From Rhodoferax_B ferrireducens_A (GTDB lineage: Bacteria; Pseudomonadota; Gammaproteobacteria; Burkholderiales; Burkholderiaceae_C), in assembly GCF_031458075.1 (NCBI RefSeq), contig NZ_JAVDXT010000001.1, forward strand, positions 1,488,001 to 1,552,000: 64,000 nucleotides of DNA, written 5' to 3'. Made by a program: the position numbers and the translations under genes. This document shows, one piece after another, positions 7,351 to 15,967 of this stretch; within the stretch, counting starts at the first letter, position 1, and each line of letters begins with the position of its first letter. Under the pieces are notes generated by a model. The model was not told the DNA's origin. It saw only the letters and a program-made list of their open reading frames with translations, and did not search any database.

Positions 7351-10350
7351 ATGAAATACCGTTACCCCACGCAGCGAACAGCAAAGCCACATGGTGATCT
7401 GATTACCTGTGCCACTCGGAATATCGGCACAGTTGCAGCCCAGGGCCTCTATGGGCACGGTGTTCCCATCGCCATTCTGGCCATCGCAGCCGGCCTTGCG
7501 TCGGATGCGGCCCTGGCGGCTTGTACCACTGTTGCAGGCGCGCGAGTCCAGGCCACACTCTCCTCGACTTGCGCTGCTGTGGGCAGCTTCAACGGCACCG
7601 GCGCGACCACGAACACGGGTGCACTGGCTGCACAGACGGGCGGTGTGATCAACGCCGCTGCCACCGTGACCCTGCCCCTGTCCCGAAACAACGCGGCAGG
7701 AGCATATGCCTCCGAAGCAGGTTCACAGGTCAACCTGCAGGACGGCGCAACCATCACCAGGGTTGGCACGGGCAGCTCAGGCAACTTGGGTCTCCATGCT
7801 CGCCTCGGTGGCGCCATCACCGTCGACGGACTGTTGTCGATCGACTTACCCAATGGGTCGGGCAACCATGGCGTGTTGACCGAAGACAGCGGCACCCTCG
7901 TCACATTGAACGGCCCCGTCGACATTACGATGGGCAGTGGCTCCGCATTTGCCCCAGGGATCCGCGCCCTCACCGGTTCGGCCGTGGTCGCCAATGGCGT
8001 CGTGACCATCAACACCGCGGGTGGCAACAGATCGGATGCCATTGCGGCGGCCAGTTCGGCCACGGTCACATTGAATGGCGCCTTGAATCTCAGCACCAGT
8101 GGCGTACAGGCTGCCGCGCTCAAAGTCACCACGGCGGGCGGCATCACCTACAACGGGCCAGCCATTTTCAACATCAGCAGCGCCAACGGATCCGGGATCC
8201 GGGCTGTCACCGGCGGTATCGTGACCGCAGGTGCGTCTTCGAACACGTCGATCAACGTCACGGGCGTCAATGGCCAAGGCATTTCTTCGAGAGACGCCGG
8301 CTCCCAGGTGAACCTGGCGGGCACGATGCGCATCGACGTGAGCGGCGCCACGCAGGCCAACTTTCCTAGCGGCAATCTGGAGTCTTACGCCGCCGGTCTG
8401 CTGGTCGACGTGAATGGCACCATCACGTCAACAGGCGCGCTTCGCATCAATACCACTGACGCGACGAGCTATGGCGCGCTGCTTACTGGAAGCAACTCCA
8501 CCATCGCGGCCACGGGCGGCGGCACAGTCAAGGCAGCGGGCGTTGCCATTGGTTTTCTGGCCGGCGCTGATCAGAAAGCCAGCTTCGATGGCTTTGCCAT
8601 CAGCAACACCTCGGGCGATCTGATCCAGGTCAACGCGGCTGCCGGCAGTTCTTCGCTTGCGCTGACCAACAGCACGGCCTCGGCCGTCTCGGGCAGCAAG
8701 CTGTTGAATGTCACGAACGGCAGCACGTTTGTGTTGACTGCCAATCGCAGCACACTGAGCGGAGACATCATGACGGACGCCGGCAGCGCCGTCAGCATGG
8801 GTTTGCTGAACGGTTCGAGCCTGACCGGTGCCATCGATCCGGTGACCCTGGCCATCGACGGCACCAGTCGGTGGATGATGACCGGTGATTCCGCTTTGAG
8901 CGGCTTGACCCTCGCCGGGCGCATCGACTTCCAGGTACCCGGCACGACCTTTGTTCCCAAGACCCTGACCGTCAACGGCAATTGGGTTGGCCAGGGCGGC
9001 ACGGTGCTGCTAAATACGTCACAGGGTGGTTCCAGCTCGCCAACCGATCGGATCGTCATCAACGGCGGCACCGTCAGCGGCAGCACCAATCTGCAGATCA
9101 ACAACGCCGGGGGCCTGGGCGCGCTGACCACCGGCAATGGCATCGAAGTGGTTTCGGCGCTTAACGGCGCCACCACAACCGCGCAGACCACCAAAGATGC
9201 GTTCACGCTCGCGGGTGGCCACATCGATGCGGGCGCCTACGAGTACCGCCTGTACGCCACCGACACTAGCGGCGCTGGCGAGAACTGGTACCTGCGATCG
9301 ACCACCGCGGCAACGACAGGCACAGGCGGGGCGGCAGGCGGCACAACGGGCGGTACAAGCACGAGCGCCGTGCAAGTGCCGACCTACCGCGCCGAAGTCC
9401 CGTTGCTCTCCGCACTGCCCAGCCAAGTGCGCCAGGCAGACTTGGCCATGCTCGGCAATCTGCACCAACGCATCGGCGACGACGATGTCAAGGCAGGCGC
9501 CGCGGCATTGACCGGCACCGAGCGCCGCGCCTGGGGCCGCGTGATCGCCGCCGACGTCGATATCCGCCAGCAAGGCACCGTCGACCCGCACAGCAAGGGC
9601 AACGTCAAGGGCTTCCAGTCCGGCACTGATCTGTTCGCCACATCGAACTGGCGTGCCGGCGTGTACGTCGGCCAGCTCGACGCCAGCGTCCGAGTCAGCG
9701 GCTTCGCGAGCGGCATCGCCAATCTGGCCGTCGGCTCCAACGACCTGCACAGCCAGTACCTGGGCGCCTATGGCACCTGGACCGCCGATTCGGGCTTCTA
9801 TGCCGACGCCGTGCTGCAAGCCGGGCGGCACCGTTACAGCGTCGAACCCCTGTCGACTCAGCGCAGCTCGGGCAAGGGCAACAGCCTGACGGCGTCGATC
9901 GAAGTGGGCCAGGCATTCGCAATGGGCGAGAGTGGTTGGAAGATCGAGCCGCAATTGCAGCTGATTCACCAGCACCTCAGCCTGGACGATATCGCGATCT
10001 CTGGTGCGAAGGTGCAGCAGGACAGCGACGACGGCTGGATCGCGCGTGTCGGCGTGCGTGTGAAGGGTGAGATTTCCACAAACCTCGGCACACTACAACC
10101 ATACGGCCGCTTCAACATCTACAAGGCGAGCGGCGGCGCCAACGTCACCCGCTTCATCGGACCTGCAGCCACGACCGACATCACCAGCCGCACCGGCTCT
10201 ACCGTCAGCGAACTGGCCGGGGGCTTCACCCTGGCGCTGAGCCAGAGCACCAGCATCTACAGCGAAATCGGCAAGCAGTGGGCCTCGGGCGGCGATGCGA
10301 AGGTGAAGAGCGCGGTGCAGGGCTCGCTGGGTTTGCGCGTGAAATGGTGA
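7351..10350 (+). CDS. Autotransporter (type Va) with beta-helix passenger
   Basis: A 999-residue surface protein. A long basic N-terminal extension precedes a hydrophobic stretch (about residues 38-57, ending ALAACT), resembling the extended signal peptides of autotransporters. The passenger (about 58-690) is Gly/Ser/Thr/Asn-rich with repeating short strands such as TVTLNGALNLSTSG, typical of a pertactin-like beta-helix. A Gly-Thr linker follows, and the translocator barrel runs from about 726 (RRAWGRVIAADVDI) to the C-terminal GSLGLRVKW. Barrels of this class insert via BAM and secrete the passenger. No RGD motif or obvious protease triad was seen, so an adhesin role is only a guess. No strong ribosome binding site stands before ATG 7351, so the true start may be downstream. 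Confidence 0.9.
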   Translation: MKYRYPTQRTAKPHGDLITCATRNIGTVAAQGLYGHGVPIAILAIAAGLASDAALAACTTVAGARVQATLSSTCAAVGSFNGTGATTNTGALAAQTGGVINAAATVTLPLSRNNAAGAYASEAGSQVNLQDGATITRVGTGSSGNLGLHARLGGAITVDGLLSIDLPNGSGNHGVLTEDSGTLVTLNGPVDITMGSGSAFAPGIRALTGSAVVANGVVTINTAGGNRSDAIAAASSATVTLNGALNLSTSGVQAAALKVTTAGGITYNGPAIFNISSANGSGIRAVTGGIVTAGASSNTSINVTGVNGQGISSRDAGSQVNLAGTMRIDVSGATQANFPSGNLESYAAGLLVDVNGTITSTGALRINTTDATSYGALLTGSNSTIAATGGGTVKAAGVAIGFLAGADQKASFDGFAISNTSGDLIQVNAAAGSSSLALTNSTASAVSGSKLLNVTNGSTFVLTANRSTLSGDIMTDAGSAVSMGLLNGSSLTGAIDPVTLAIDGTSRWMMTGDSALSGLTLAGRIDFQVPGTTFVPKTLTVNGNWVGQGGTVLLNTSQGGSSSPTDRIVINGGTVSGSTNLQINNAGGLGALTTGNGIEVVSALNGATTTAQTTKDAFTLAGGHIDAGAYEYRLYATDTSGAGENWYLRSTTAATTGTGGAAGGTTGGTSTSAVQVPTYRAEVPLLSALPSQVRQADLAMLGNLHQRIGDDDVKAGAAALTGTERRAWGRVIAADVDIRQQGTVDPHSKGNVKGFQSGTDLFATSNWRAGVYVGQLDASVRVSGFASGIANLAVGSNDLHSQYLGAYGTWTADSGFYADAVLQAGRHRYSVEPLSTQRSSGKGNSLTASIEVGQAFAMGESGWKIEPQLQLIHQHLSLDDIAISGAKVQQDSDDGWIARVGVRVKGEISTNLGTLQPYGRFNIYKASGGANVTRFIGPAATTDITSRTGSTVSELAGGFTLALSQSTSIYSEIGKQWASGGDAKVKSAVQGSLGLRVKW

Positions 10351-10402
10351 AGCCCTGCATCATCTGATGGCATGCGCCAGAAGCCACTTCAATCCCCAAA
10401 CC

Positions 10403-12763
10403 TCAAGCCGTCACCAGCTCCCGCCGCAGCTGCTGCGCCGCCTGCACCATATTCCCCAGCGCGGTCTGGGTCTCAGCCCAGCCGCGGGTTTTCAGGCCGC
10501 AATCCGGGTTGACCCAGAGCCGCTCCAGCGGCACCACATCGGCGGCTTTGCGCACCAGCTGCACCATCGCTTCCACGCTCGGCACGCGCGGCGAATGGAT
10601 GTCGTAGACGCCGGGGCCGATGTCGTTCGGGTAGTTGAAACTGTCAGCCCCGCCCTGGCCGCCAAAGCCCTTCAGCAGCTCCATGCCCGAGCGGCTGGTC
10701 TCGACGGTGATCACATCGGCGTCCATGGCGGCGATCTCGGGCAGGATGTCGTTGAACTCGGCATAGCACATATGGGTGTGGATTTGCGTGTCGTCGCGCA
10801 CGCCGCTGGCCGTGGTGCGGAAAGCGCGCGTGGCCCAATCCAGATAGGGCTTCCAGCCGGCGCGGCGCAGCGGCAGGCCTTCGCGGATGGCGGGTTCGTC
10901 AATCTGGATGATGGCGATGCCGGCGCGCTCCAGGTCGACCACCTCGTCGCGGATGGCCCAGGCAATCTGGTGGGCGGTGGTGCTGCGCGGCTGGTCGTCG
11001 CGCACGAAGGACCATTGCAGGATGGTGACCGGGCCGGTGAGCATGCCTTTCATGGGGCGTGCGGTCAGGCTCTGGGCGTAGACGGTCCAATCCACCGTCA
11101 TCGCCGCCGGACGGGCCACATCGCCAAAGATGATGGGCGGCTTGACGCAGCGCGAGCCGTAGGACTGAACCCAGCCGTTCGCAGTAAACGCAAAGCCGTC
11201 CAGCTGCTCGCCAAAGTATTCGACCATGTCGTTGCGCTCGGCCTCGCCGTGCACCAGCACATCCAGGCCCAGGGCTTCCTGCTGGCGTACGGCCAGCGTG
11301 ATCTCTGCTTCCATCTGGGCGCGGTAGTGGGCGGCGTCCAGCGTGCCGCGCTTGAAGGCGGCGCGGGCAGCGCGGATCTCGCTGGTCTGCGGGAACGAGC
11401 CTATGGTGGTGGTCGGTAGCAGCGGCAGCTTCAGCCGGTCTTTTTGCACCGCCTGGCGCTGGGTGAAGGCGGAACTGCGCCGGTCGTCGTCGGCCGTGGC
11501 CCGGGCCAGGCGCAGTGCCACATCGGCGCGGTGCACGCGCGGGCTGGTGCGGCGCGAGGCGCAGGCGGCGCGGCTGGCGGCCAGGGCGACGCTGGCGTTC
11601 TGGCCGTCCAGCGCGGCCTGCAGCGTGCGCAGCTCGGCCAGTTTTTCCACAGCGCCGGCCAGCCAGGATTTGATTTCGGGGGCTAGCCGGTCTTCCTGGG
11701 CCAGGCTGTAGGGCACATGCAGCAGCGAGCACGACGGTGCCAGCCACAGCGGGCCCTGGTGCTTGTCGGCGACAGGGCGCAGGCGGGCCAGCGCGGCATC
11801 CAGATCGCTGCGCCAGATATTGCGGCCATCCACAATGCCGACCGACAGCACTTTGTGCGCCGGCAGCCAGTCGGTCACGCCGACCAGTTCTTCGGGCGCG
11901 CGCACTGCATCCACATGCAGGCCGGCCACCGGCAACTGGCAGGCCAGGCGCAGGTTCTCCTGCAGGGGCGAGAAGTAGGTGGCTAGCAGCAGCTGGGCAC
12001 CGCTGCGCGCCAGCTGCCAGTAGGCGGGTTCGAAGGCGTGGCGCCAGGCGTCAGGCAGGTCCAGGCCGAGAATGGGCTCGTCGATCTGCACCCAGTCGGC
12101 GCCGGCGGTTTTCAGGCGGGCGAGGATGGATTCGTACACCGGCAGCAGGCTGTCGAGCAGCGACAGACGATCAAAACCGGCTTGCTTTTCCTTGCCCAGC
12201 CATAGAAAGCTCAGCGGCCCCAGCAGCACGGCTTTGACTGCGTGGCCGGCCTGTTTGGCCTGCCTGACTTCATCGAACAGGCGCTCGGAGGCGATCTGGA
12301 ACTGCGTGGCCGCCGAGAACTCGGGCACCAGGTAGTGGTAGTTGGTGTCGAACCACTTGGTCATCTCCAGTGCCGGCTGGCCCTGGGTCGATGCGCTGCC
12401 GCAGCTGCAATCTGCGTTGTGGGCATTGTGCTCGTGGCCGGCATTTACGCCGCGGGCCATGGCGAAATAGCGCGCCAGTTCGGGCTCTTGTCCGCTGAAG
12501 CCGAAGCGCGCGGGCTCGCAGCCCAGCAGCTGGATGTGGTTGGCCACGTGGTCGTAGTAAGCGAAGTCGCCCACGGTGACGAAGTCCAGCCCGGCATCGC
12601 GCTGCAGCGCCCAGTGGCGAGCCCGCAGATCCGCGCCCACGGCTTCGAGTTCGGCCGCCGTGCTGTCGCCGCGCCAATGGCTTTCCAGCGCGAACTTCAG
12701 TTCGCGGTTCGCGCCCATGCGGGGGAAACCCAGGGTGTGGATAGGGGTGTGGGAGCGCGCCAT
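10403..12763 (-). CDS. metE: Cobalamin-independent methionine synthase MetE
   Basis: Transfers a methyl group from 5-methyltetrahydropteroyltri-glutamate to homocysteine, the last step of methionine synthesis, in the cytoplasm. The 786-residue product is slightly longer than E. coli MetE (753). It begins HTLGFPRMGANRELKFALE, the conserved N-terminal motif, and its C-terminal half carries the zinc ligands HTHMCYAEF (His and Cys) and NPDCGLKTRGW (Cys). The ATG at 12763 with AAGGAC upstream is preferred over 12829. An internal stretch around residues 380-430 is Ala/Arg-rich between the two barrels. It is divergent from metR, its standard activator. The genome also makes cobalamin (cobQ, cobT in this window), so a MetH enzyme may coexist. 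Confidence 0.97.
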   Translation of the reverse strand: MARSHTPIHTLGFPRMGANRELKFALESHWRGDSTAAELEAVGADLRARHWALQRDAGLDFVTVGDFAYYDHVANHIQLLGCEPARFGFSGQEPELARYFAMARGVNAGHEHNAHNADCSCGSASTQGQPALEMTKWFDTNYHYLVPEFSAATQFQIASERLFDEVRQAKQAGHAVKAVLLGPLSFLWLGKEKQAGFDRLSLLDSLLPVYESILARLKTAGADWVQIDEPILGLDLPDAWRHAFEPAYWQLARSGAQLLLATYFSPLQENLRLACQLPVAGLHVDAVRAPEELVGVTDWLPAHKVLSVGIVDGRNIWRSDLDAALARLRPVADKHQGPLWLAPSCSLLHVPYSLAQEDRLAPEIKSWLAGAVEKLAELRTLQAALDGQNASVALAASRAACASRRTSPRVHRADVALRLARATADDDRRSSAFTQRQAVQKDRLKLPLLPTTTIGSFPQTSEIRAARAAFKRGTLDAAHYRAQMEAEITLAVRQQEALGLDVLVHGEAERNDMVEYFGEQLDGFAFTANGWVQSYGSRCVKPPIIFGDVARPAAMTVDWTVYAQSLTARPMKGMLTGPVTILQWSFVRDDQPRSTTAHQIAWAIRDEVVDLERAGIAIIQIDEPAIREGLPLRRAGWKPYLDWATRAFRTTASGVRDDTQIHTHMCYAEFNDILPEIAAMDADVITVETSRSGMELLKGFGGQGGADSFNYPNDIGPGVYDIHSPRVPSVEAMVQLVRKAADVVPLERLWVNPDCGLKTRGWAETQTALGNMVQAAQQLRRELVTA

Positions 12764-12824
12764 GTCTGCTGTCCTTGTGAGTGCAATGTGTAAGACAGCG
12801 ATGGTCCGGGAATCTGGTTTATTA

Positions 12825-12865
12825 TTCAAACGAAAGTTTTTGTTGATTAACGTGAAAGATGCTCA
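12825..12865 (+). promoter_or_regulatory. Candidate MetR operator(s) in the metE-metR gap
   Basis: MetR is known to bind TGAA-N5-TTCA. At 12853-12865 there is TGAA-AGATG-CTCA, one mismatch from that pattern, overlapping the start of metR as expected for autoregulation. A second short palindrome TTC-AAAC-GAA lies at 12825-12834. The whole divergent gap is only about 100 bp, too short for a cobalamin riboswitch. Assignment is by pattern only. Confidence 0.4.
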
Positions 12866-13782
12866 TGGTGCAGTCGCCGCTTGAATTTCGCCATCTGCGT
12901 ACCTTGGTGGCTTTGCGCGACGCGGGCAGCCTGGTGCGCGCGGCGCAGCTGTTGAACCTCACGCAGTCGGCGTTGTCGCACCAGATCAAGCTGCTGGAAG
13001 ACCGTTATGCCGCACCGCTGTTCGAGCGCAAATCCGTGCCGCCGCAGTTCAGCGCCGCCGGCCTGCGGCTGCTGGCGCTGGCCGACACGCTGCTGCCGCA
13101 AATAGCCGAGGCAGAGCGCGATGTGGCCCGCCTGCTCGACGGCCAGACCGGCCAGCTGCGCATCGCGGTGGAATGCCATACCTGCTTCGACTGGCTGATG
13201 CCGGCGATGGACGCGTTCCGGCACCGCTGGCCCGAGGTCGAGTTGGACATCGTCTCCGGCTTCCATGCCGACCCGATTGGCCTGGTCCACCAGAACCGCG
13301 CCGACGTGGCCATCGTCTCCGAGCTGGACGAAGCCGAGGCGGTGGACTACCACCCGCTGTTCAGCTTCGAGATCCGTGCGCTGCTGGCCCACACCCACCC
13401 GCTGGCGGCCAAGCCCTACCTGGTGGCCGAGGACTTTGCCGACCAGACCCTCATCACCTACCCGGTGCCCGACGAGATGCTGGACATCGTGCGCCAGGTG
13501 CTGGAGCCCGCCGGCGTGCGCGTGGCCCGGCGCACCACCGAGCTGACCATCGCCATGCTGCAGCTGGTGGCCAGTGGCCGTGGCCTGGCGGCCCTGCCGC
13601 TGTGGGCGGTGCAAGGCTATCTGGACCGCGGCTACGTCGCCGCCCGCCCAGTGGGGCCGCAGGGCTTGACCGGACGGTTGTACGCGGCCAGCGGCAAGAA
13701 CGCCAAGCCGTACCTGGGAGACTTCGTGCAGATCACCCGCGAGAGCTGTTTTTTGAGCCTGAAGGGGATTGCACTGCTATGA
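12865..13782 (+). CDS. metR: LysR-type activator of methionine genes, MetR
   Basis: A 305-residue LysR protein that uses homocysteine as coactivator to switch on metE. It starts LEFRHLRTLVALRDAGSLVR, a close match to MetR N-termini, with the HTH NLTQSALSHQIKLLE, and continues GQLRIAVECHTCFDWLMPAM, a distinctive MetR effector-domain stretch. Divergent location next to metE supports the call. Two in-frame ATGs exist, 12859 and 12865; GAAAG at 12854-12858 is spaced correctly only for 12865. The stop at 13782 is followed at once by a copy of the two-hairpin repeat. Confidence 0.95.
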   Translation: MVQSPLEFRHLRTLVALRDAGSLVRAAQLLNLTQSALSHQIKLLEDRYAAPLFERKSVPPQFSAAGLRLLALADTLLPQIAEAERDVARLLDGQTGQLRIAVECHTCFDWLMPAMDAFRHRWPEVELDIVSGFHADPIGLVHQNRADVAIVSELDEAEAVDYHPLFSFEIRALLAHTHPLAAKPYLVAEDFADQTLITYPVPDEMLDIVRQVLEPAGVRVARRTTELTIAMLQLVASGRGLAALPLWAVQGYLDRGYVAARPVGPQGLTGRLYAASGKNAKPYLGDFVQITRESCFLSLKGIALL

Positions 13783-13788
13783 CGGTTT

Positions 13789-13852
13789 TGCTACTGAATT
13801 CGTAGCTGCTGGCGCAGGTGGTACCTGCGCCAGAGCCCGATTTTTCTTGAAT
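13789..13852 (+). repeat. Two-hairpin intergenic repeat, copy 3
   Basis: One of the clearest copies: GCTACTGAATTCGTAGC hairpin, then the near-perfect palindrome GGCGCAGGTGGTACCTGCGCC, then AGAGCCCGATTTTT. It sits between the convergent metR and ybhB-like genes, where it could double as a bidirectional terminator. Confidence 0.75.
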
Positions 13853-13854
13853 TT

Positions 13855-14412
13855 TCAGCGCCCGTACAGCGCCGTCAACCGCGCCTGCGCCAGGCTGTTG
13901 GCGTTCAGCATGTAGCCGACCAGGGCTGCGCTGGCGTCGGCGGGCAGGTCGATGCGCGGCACTTTCAGCGCGTGCAAGGTGAAGATGTAGCGGTGCGGCT
14001 TGTCGCCGGGCGGCGGGCAGGCGCCGCCGAAGCCGGTCGTGCCGTAGTCGGTGCGGCCTTGCACCGCGCCAGCGGGCATCCCGCCCTTGCCGCTGCCGGC
14101 CTGGGCCGGCAGGCCGGAGGTGTTGGCCGGCAGGTTGTAGACCACCCAGTGCCACCAGCCGGAGCCGGTGGGCGCGTCGGGGTCGTACACGGTCAGCGCC
14201 AGGCTTTGCGTGCCGGCGGGCACGCCCTGCCATTGCAGGGCCGGCGACTGGTTGCCGCCGCTGCAGCCAAAGCCCTGGAATACCTGGGCTTCGCTCAGGC
14301 TGCGGCCCTCGGCGATGTCGGGGCTGGTGAGGGTGAAGGTGTCGGCCTGGGCGGCCAGGCTGGTGAGCAATGCAGCGGCCATGGCGGCGCGGGTGAACAT
14401 GCGGGGGAACAT
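13855..14412 (-). CDS. Secreted YbhB/YbcL-family (PEBP-like) protein
   Basis: A 185-residue protein of the phosphatidylethanolamine-binding (Raf kinase inhibitor-like) fold. A signal peptide of about 23 residues ends AAQA, so it is periplasmic. The family ligand-pocket motifs are present: LTVYDPDAPTGSGWWHWVVYN and GTTGFGGACPPPGDKPHRY (the DPDAP and G-P-P-G-D-x-x-H signatures). Function of bacterial members is not firmly known; E. coli YbhB/YbcL relatives bind small hydrophobic or phosphate ligands. It is monocistronic, in front of an AraC gene on the same strand. Its ribosome binding site lies inside a small hairpin (see 14413-14434). Confidence 0.88.
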   Translation of the reverse strand: MFPRMFTRAAMAAALLTSLAAQADTFTLTSPDIAEGRSLSEAQVFQGFGCSGGNQSPALQWQGVPAGTQSLALTVYDPDAPTGSGWWHWVVYNLPANTSGLPAQAGSGKGGMPAGAVQGRTDYGTTGFGGACPPPGDKPHRYIFTLHALKVPRIDLPADASAALVGYMLNANSLAQARLTALYGR

Positions 14413-14434
14413 ACAACTCCTTGTGAAAACAAGG
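14413..14434 (-). promoter_or_regulatory. Ribosome binding site held in a hairpin
   Basis: On the minus strand the leader reads CCTTGT-TTTC-ACAAGG-AG-TTGT-ATG. The 6-bp stem with a 4-nt loop includes most of the AAGGAG ribosome binding site of the YbhB-like gene in its 3' arm, 4-5 bp before the start. It could be a thermosensor-like or access-limiting element; it may equally be chance in a short leader. Confidence 0.4.
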
Positions 14435-14485
14435 CTCTACTGTCGCCCGAAGCCGCAGAAGTGTTTAGCCCGAACCGGGCAGCTT

Positions 14486-15319
14486 TTATGCCGTTTCGCG
14501 CAACAGCGAGGGCACAAAACCGAAGCGCGATTTGAAGGCCGCGCCGAAGCGGCTGTGCGACGCGTAGCCGCAGTGCTGGGCGATTTCGCCCACCGGCAGT
14601 TCGCTGGTCTGCAGCATGCCGAGTGCGGCCTCCAGCCGGGCTTCGCGTACCGTGGCGGCAATGCTGCTGCCTTCCTTGGCCAGCTGGCGCGCCAGGGTGC
14701 TGGGGCTGGTGTGCAGCGCCTGGGCCACGGCCTCGGCGGTCCAGTCGGCATGCAGGCGCCCGGCGACCACGCGGCGCACCCGGTCGGCGCTGCTCAGCTG
14801 GTGGTTCGGCGGGAACACCCAGCCGCGTTCGGCCAGCATCAGCAGCACTTCGGTGACGCGGTGGCGCTGCAGCGTGGGCGACAGCGGGCTGCTGCCGGTC
14901 AACGCATCGGCTGCGGCCTGCAGCGACGGGCCGAGCGGGCCGTCCACCGCCAGCACCTGGGCTAGCACTGGGCGGGCGTTGCCGGCCAGGGCCGGGTAGC
15001 GCTGGTGGAAGTCGGCCGCCATCTCGGGGTCGATCTGCAGCACGCAGGCCAGGTAGCGGGACTGGGGGGCGGGGTCGTTCACCACGTCCCAGACGCTGTC
15101 CTTGGCCAGCATCAGCAACTGGCCGGCATTGCAGCGGTAGCTGCCGCGCGCGTGGTGTACGGTCTTGCTGCCGGATTGCACCCAGACCAGCAGGTCGGCG
15201 TGCAGGGTCAGGGTGGCGACGCGGTGTGCCACCCGCGCGTGGATCTGGCAGGCTGCGCCTATGGCTTGCGGGTCGGGGTAATGCTGGGTTTGGGTTTGGG
15301 GCTGGGGCAGGGCGGACAT
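14486..15319 (-). CDS. AraC-family transcriptional regulator
   Basis: A 277-residue regulator with an N-terminal cupin-like sensing domain and two C-terminal helix-turn-helix motifs (about residues 185-275). The second HTH is recognisable as IAQHCGYASHSRFGAAFKSRFG, the AraC/XylS signature. The DNA-binding domain starts near DRVRRVVAGRLHADWTAEAVA. The effector is unknown. It lies upstream of the YbhB-like gene on the same strand (73 bp gap), a possible target, and downstream of repeat copy 4. Start ATG 15319. Confidence 0.88.
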   Translation of the reverse strand: MSALPQPQTQTQHYPDPQAIGAACQIHARVAHRVATLTLHADLLVWVQSGSKTVHHARGSYRCNAGQLLMLAKDSVWDVVNDPAPQSRYLACVLQIDPEMAADFHQRYPALAGNARPVLAQVLAVDGPLGPSLQAAADALTGSSPLSPTLQRHRVTEVLLMLAERGWVFPPNHQLSSADRVRRVVAGRLHADWTAEAVAQALHTSPSTLARQLAKEGSSIAATVREARLEAALGMLQTSELPVGEIAQHCGYASHSRFGAAFKSRFGFVPSLLRETA

Positions 15320-15321
15320 GG

Positions 15322-15384
15322 TGCTATCTAATTCGTAGCTTCTGGCGCAGGTGATACCTGCGCCAAAGCCATATTTTTTATAAA
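15322..15384 (+). repeat. Two-hairpin intergenic repeat, copy 4
   Basis: Carries GCTATCTAATTCGTAGC, then GGCGCAGGTGATACCTGCGCC and a long T/A-rich tail. It separates the AraC and DinB genes (both on the minus strand) almost exactly gene edge to gene edge. Confidence 0.75.
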
Positions 15385-15385
15385 T

Positions 15386-15928
15386 CTACACCAGGGCGAT
15401 CAAGTCCGTCACGCCCACGTCCACACCTTGCTGGGCCAGCAGCGTGGTGACCTGGCCGCGGTGGTGGGTCTGGTGGTTGAAGAAATGCGTGAGCGCCTGC
15501 CACATCGGGTGCTGGCGTGGCGCGCCCTGCATGCTGGTGTAGGCCATGGTCCAGCTGGCCATGTCGTCCGGGGCCTCGGCCAGCCAGGTTTCGATGGCCG
15601 CGTCCAGCTGTTCGCGCCGGGCCTTGAGGCTGGCCCAGTCTGGGTAAAGTTGTGTATCCAGTGTGCAGCCCGGAGGCAGCTGGACCACCTGGGTCAGCGC
15701 GCTAAAGTCCACGCCGTGCGCGGCACCGGTGGCGATGAAGCGTTGCAGCCAGATCTGGTCGCCCACCATGAGGTGGTTCAGCGTGTGCTGGATGGAGCCG
15801 AAGAAGGCGCCCAGGTCCTGCTGGCGCACGGCTTCAGGGAGTTGTTCGCACGCTGTGTACACACGCTGGTTAAGCCAGCGGTTATAAAGGGCGAGGAAAC
15901 GATAGTTGGCAGAGAATAGGTTATCCAT
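15386..15928 (-). CDS. DinB-family protein
   Basis: A 180-residue four-helix-bundle protein of the DinB/YfiT-like superfamily. The metal-binding His pattern is present: IQHTLNHLMVGDQIW (residues about 48-62) and the late HFFNHQTHHRGQVTTLL motif, which provides two of the usual three His. Members are metal-dependent enzymes of mostly unknown reaction, some thiol transferases; the name refers to Bacillus DinB and implies no role in DNA repair. Start ATG 15928 gives MDNLFSANYRFLALYNRW, a normal N-terminus; the frame stays open upstream to 17158 but that is antisense to the next two genes. Confidence 0.9.
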   Translation of the reverse strand: MDNLFSANYRFLALYNRWLNQRVYTACEQLPEAVRQQDLGAFFGSIQHTLNHLMVGDQIWLQRFIATGAAHGVDFSALTQVVQLPPGCTLDTQLYPDWASLKARREQLDAAIETWLAEAPDDMASWTMAYTSMQGAPRQHPMWQALTHFFNHQTHHRGQVTTLLAQQGVDVGVTDLIALV

Positions 15929-15967
15929 CCTGCCATGGTGCCACGGTCCGTGAAAGCATTCCCACTT

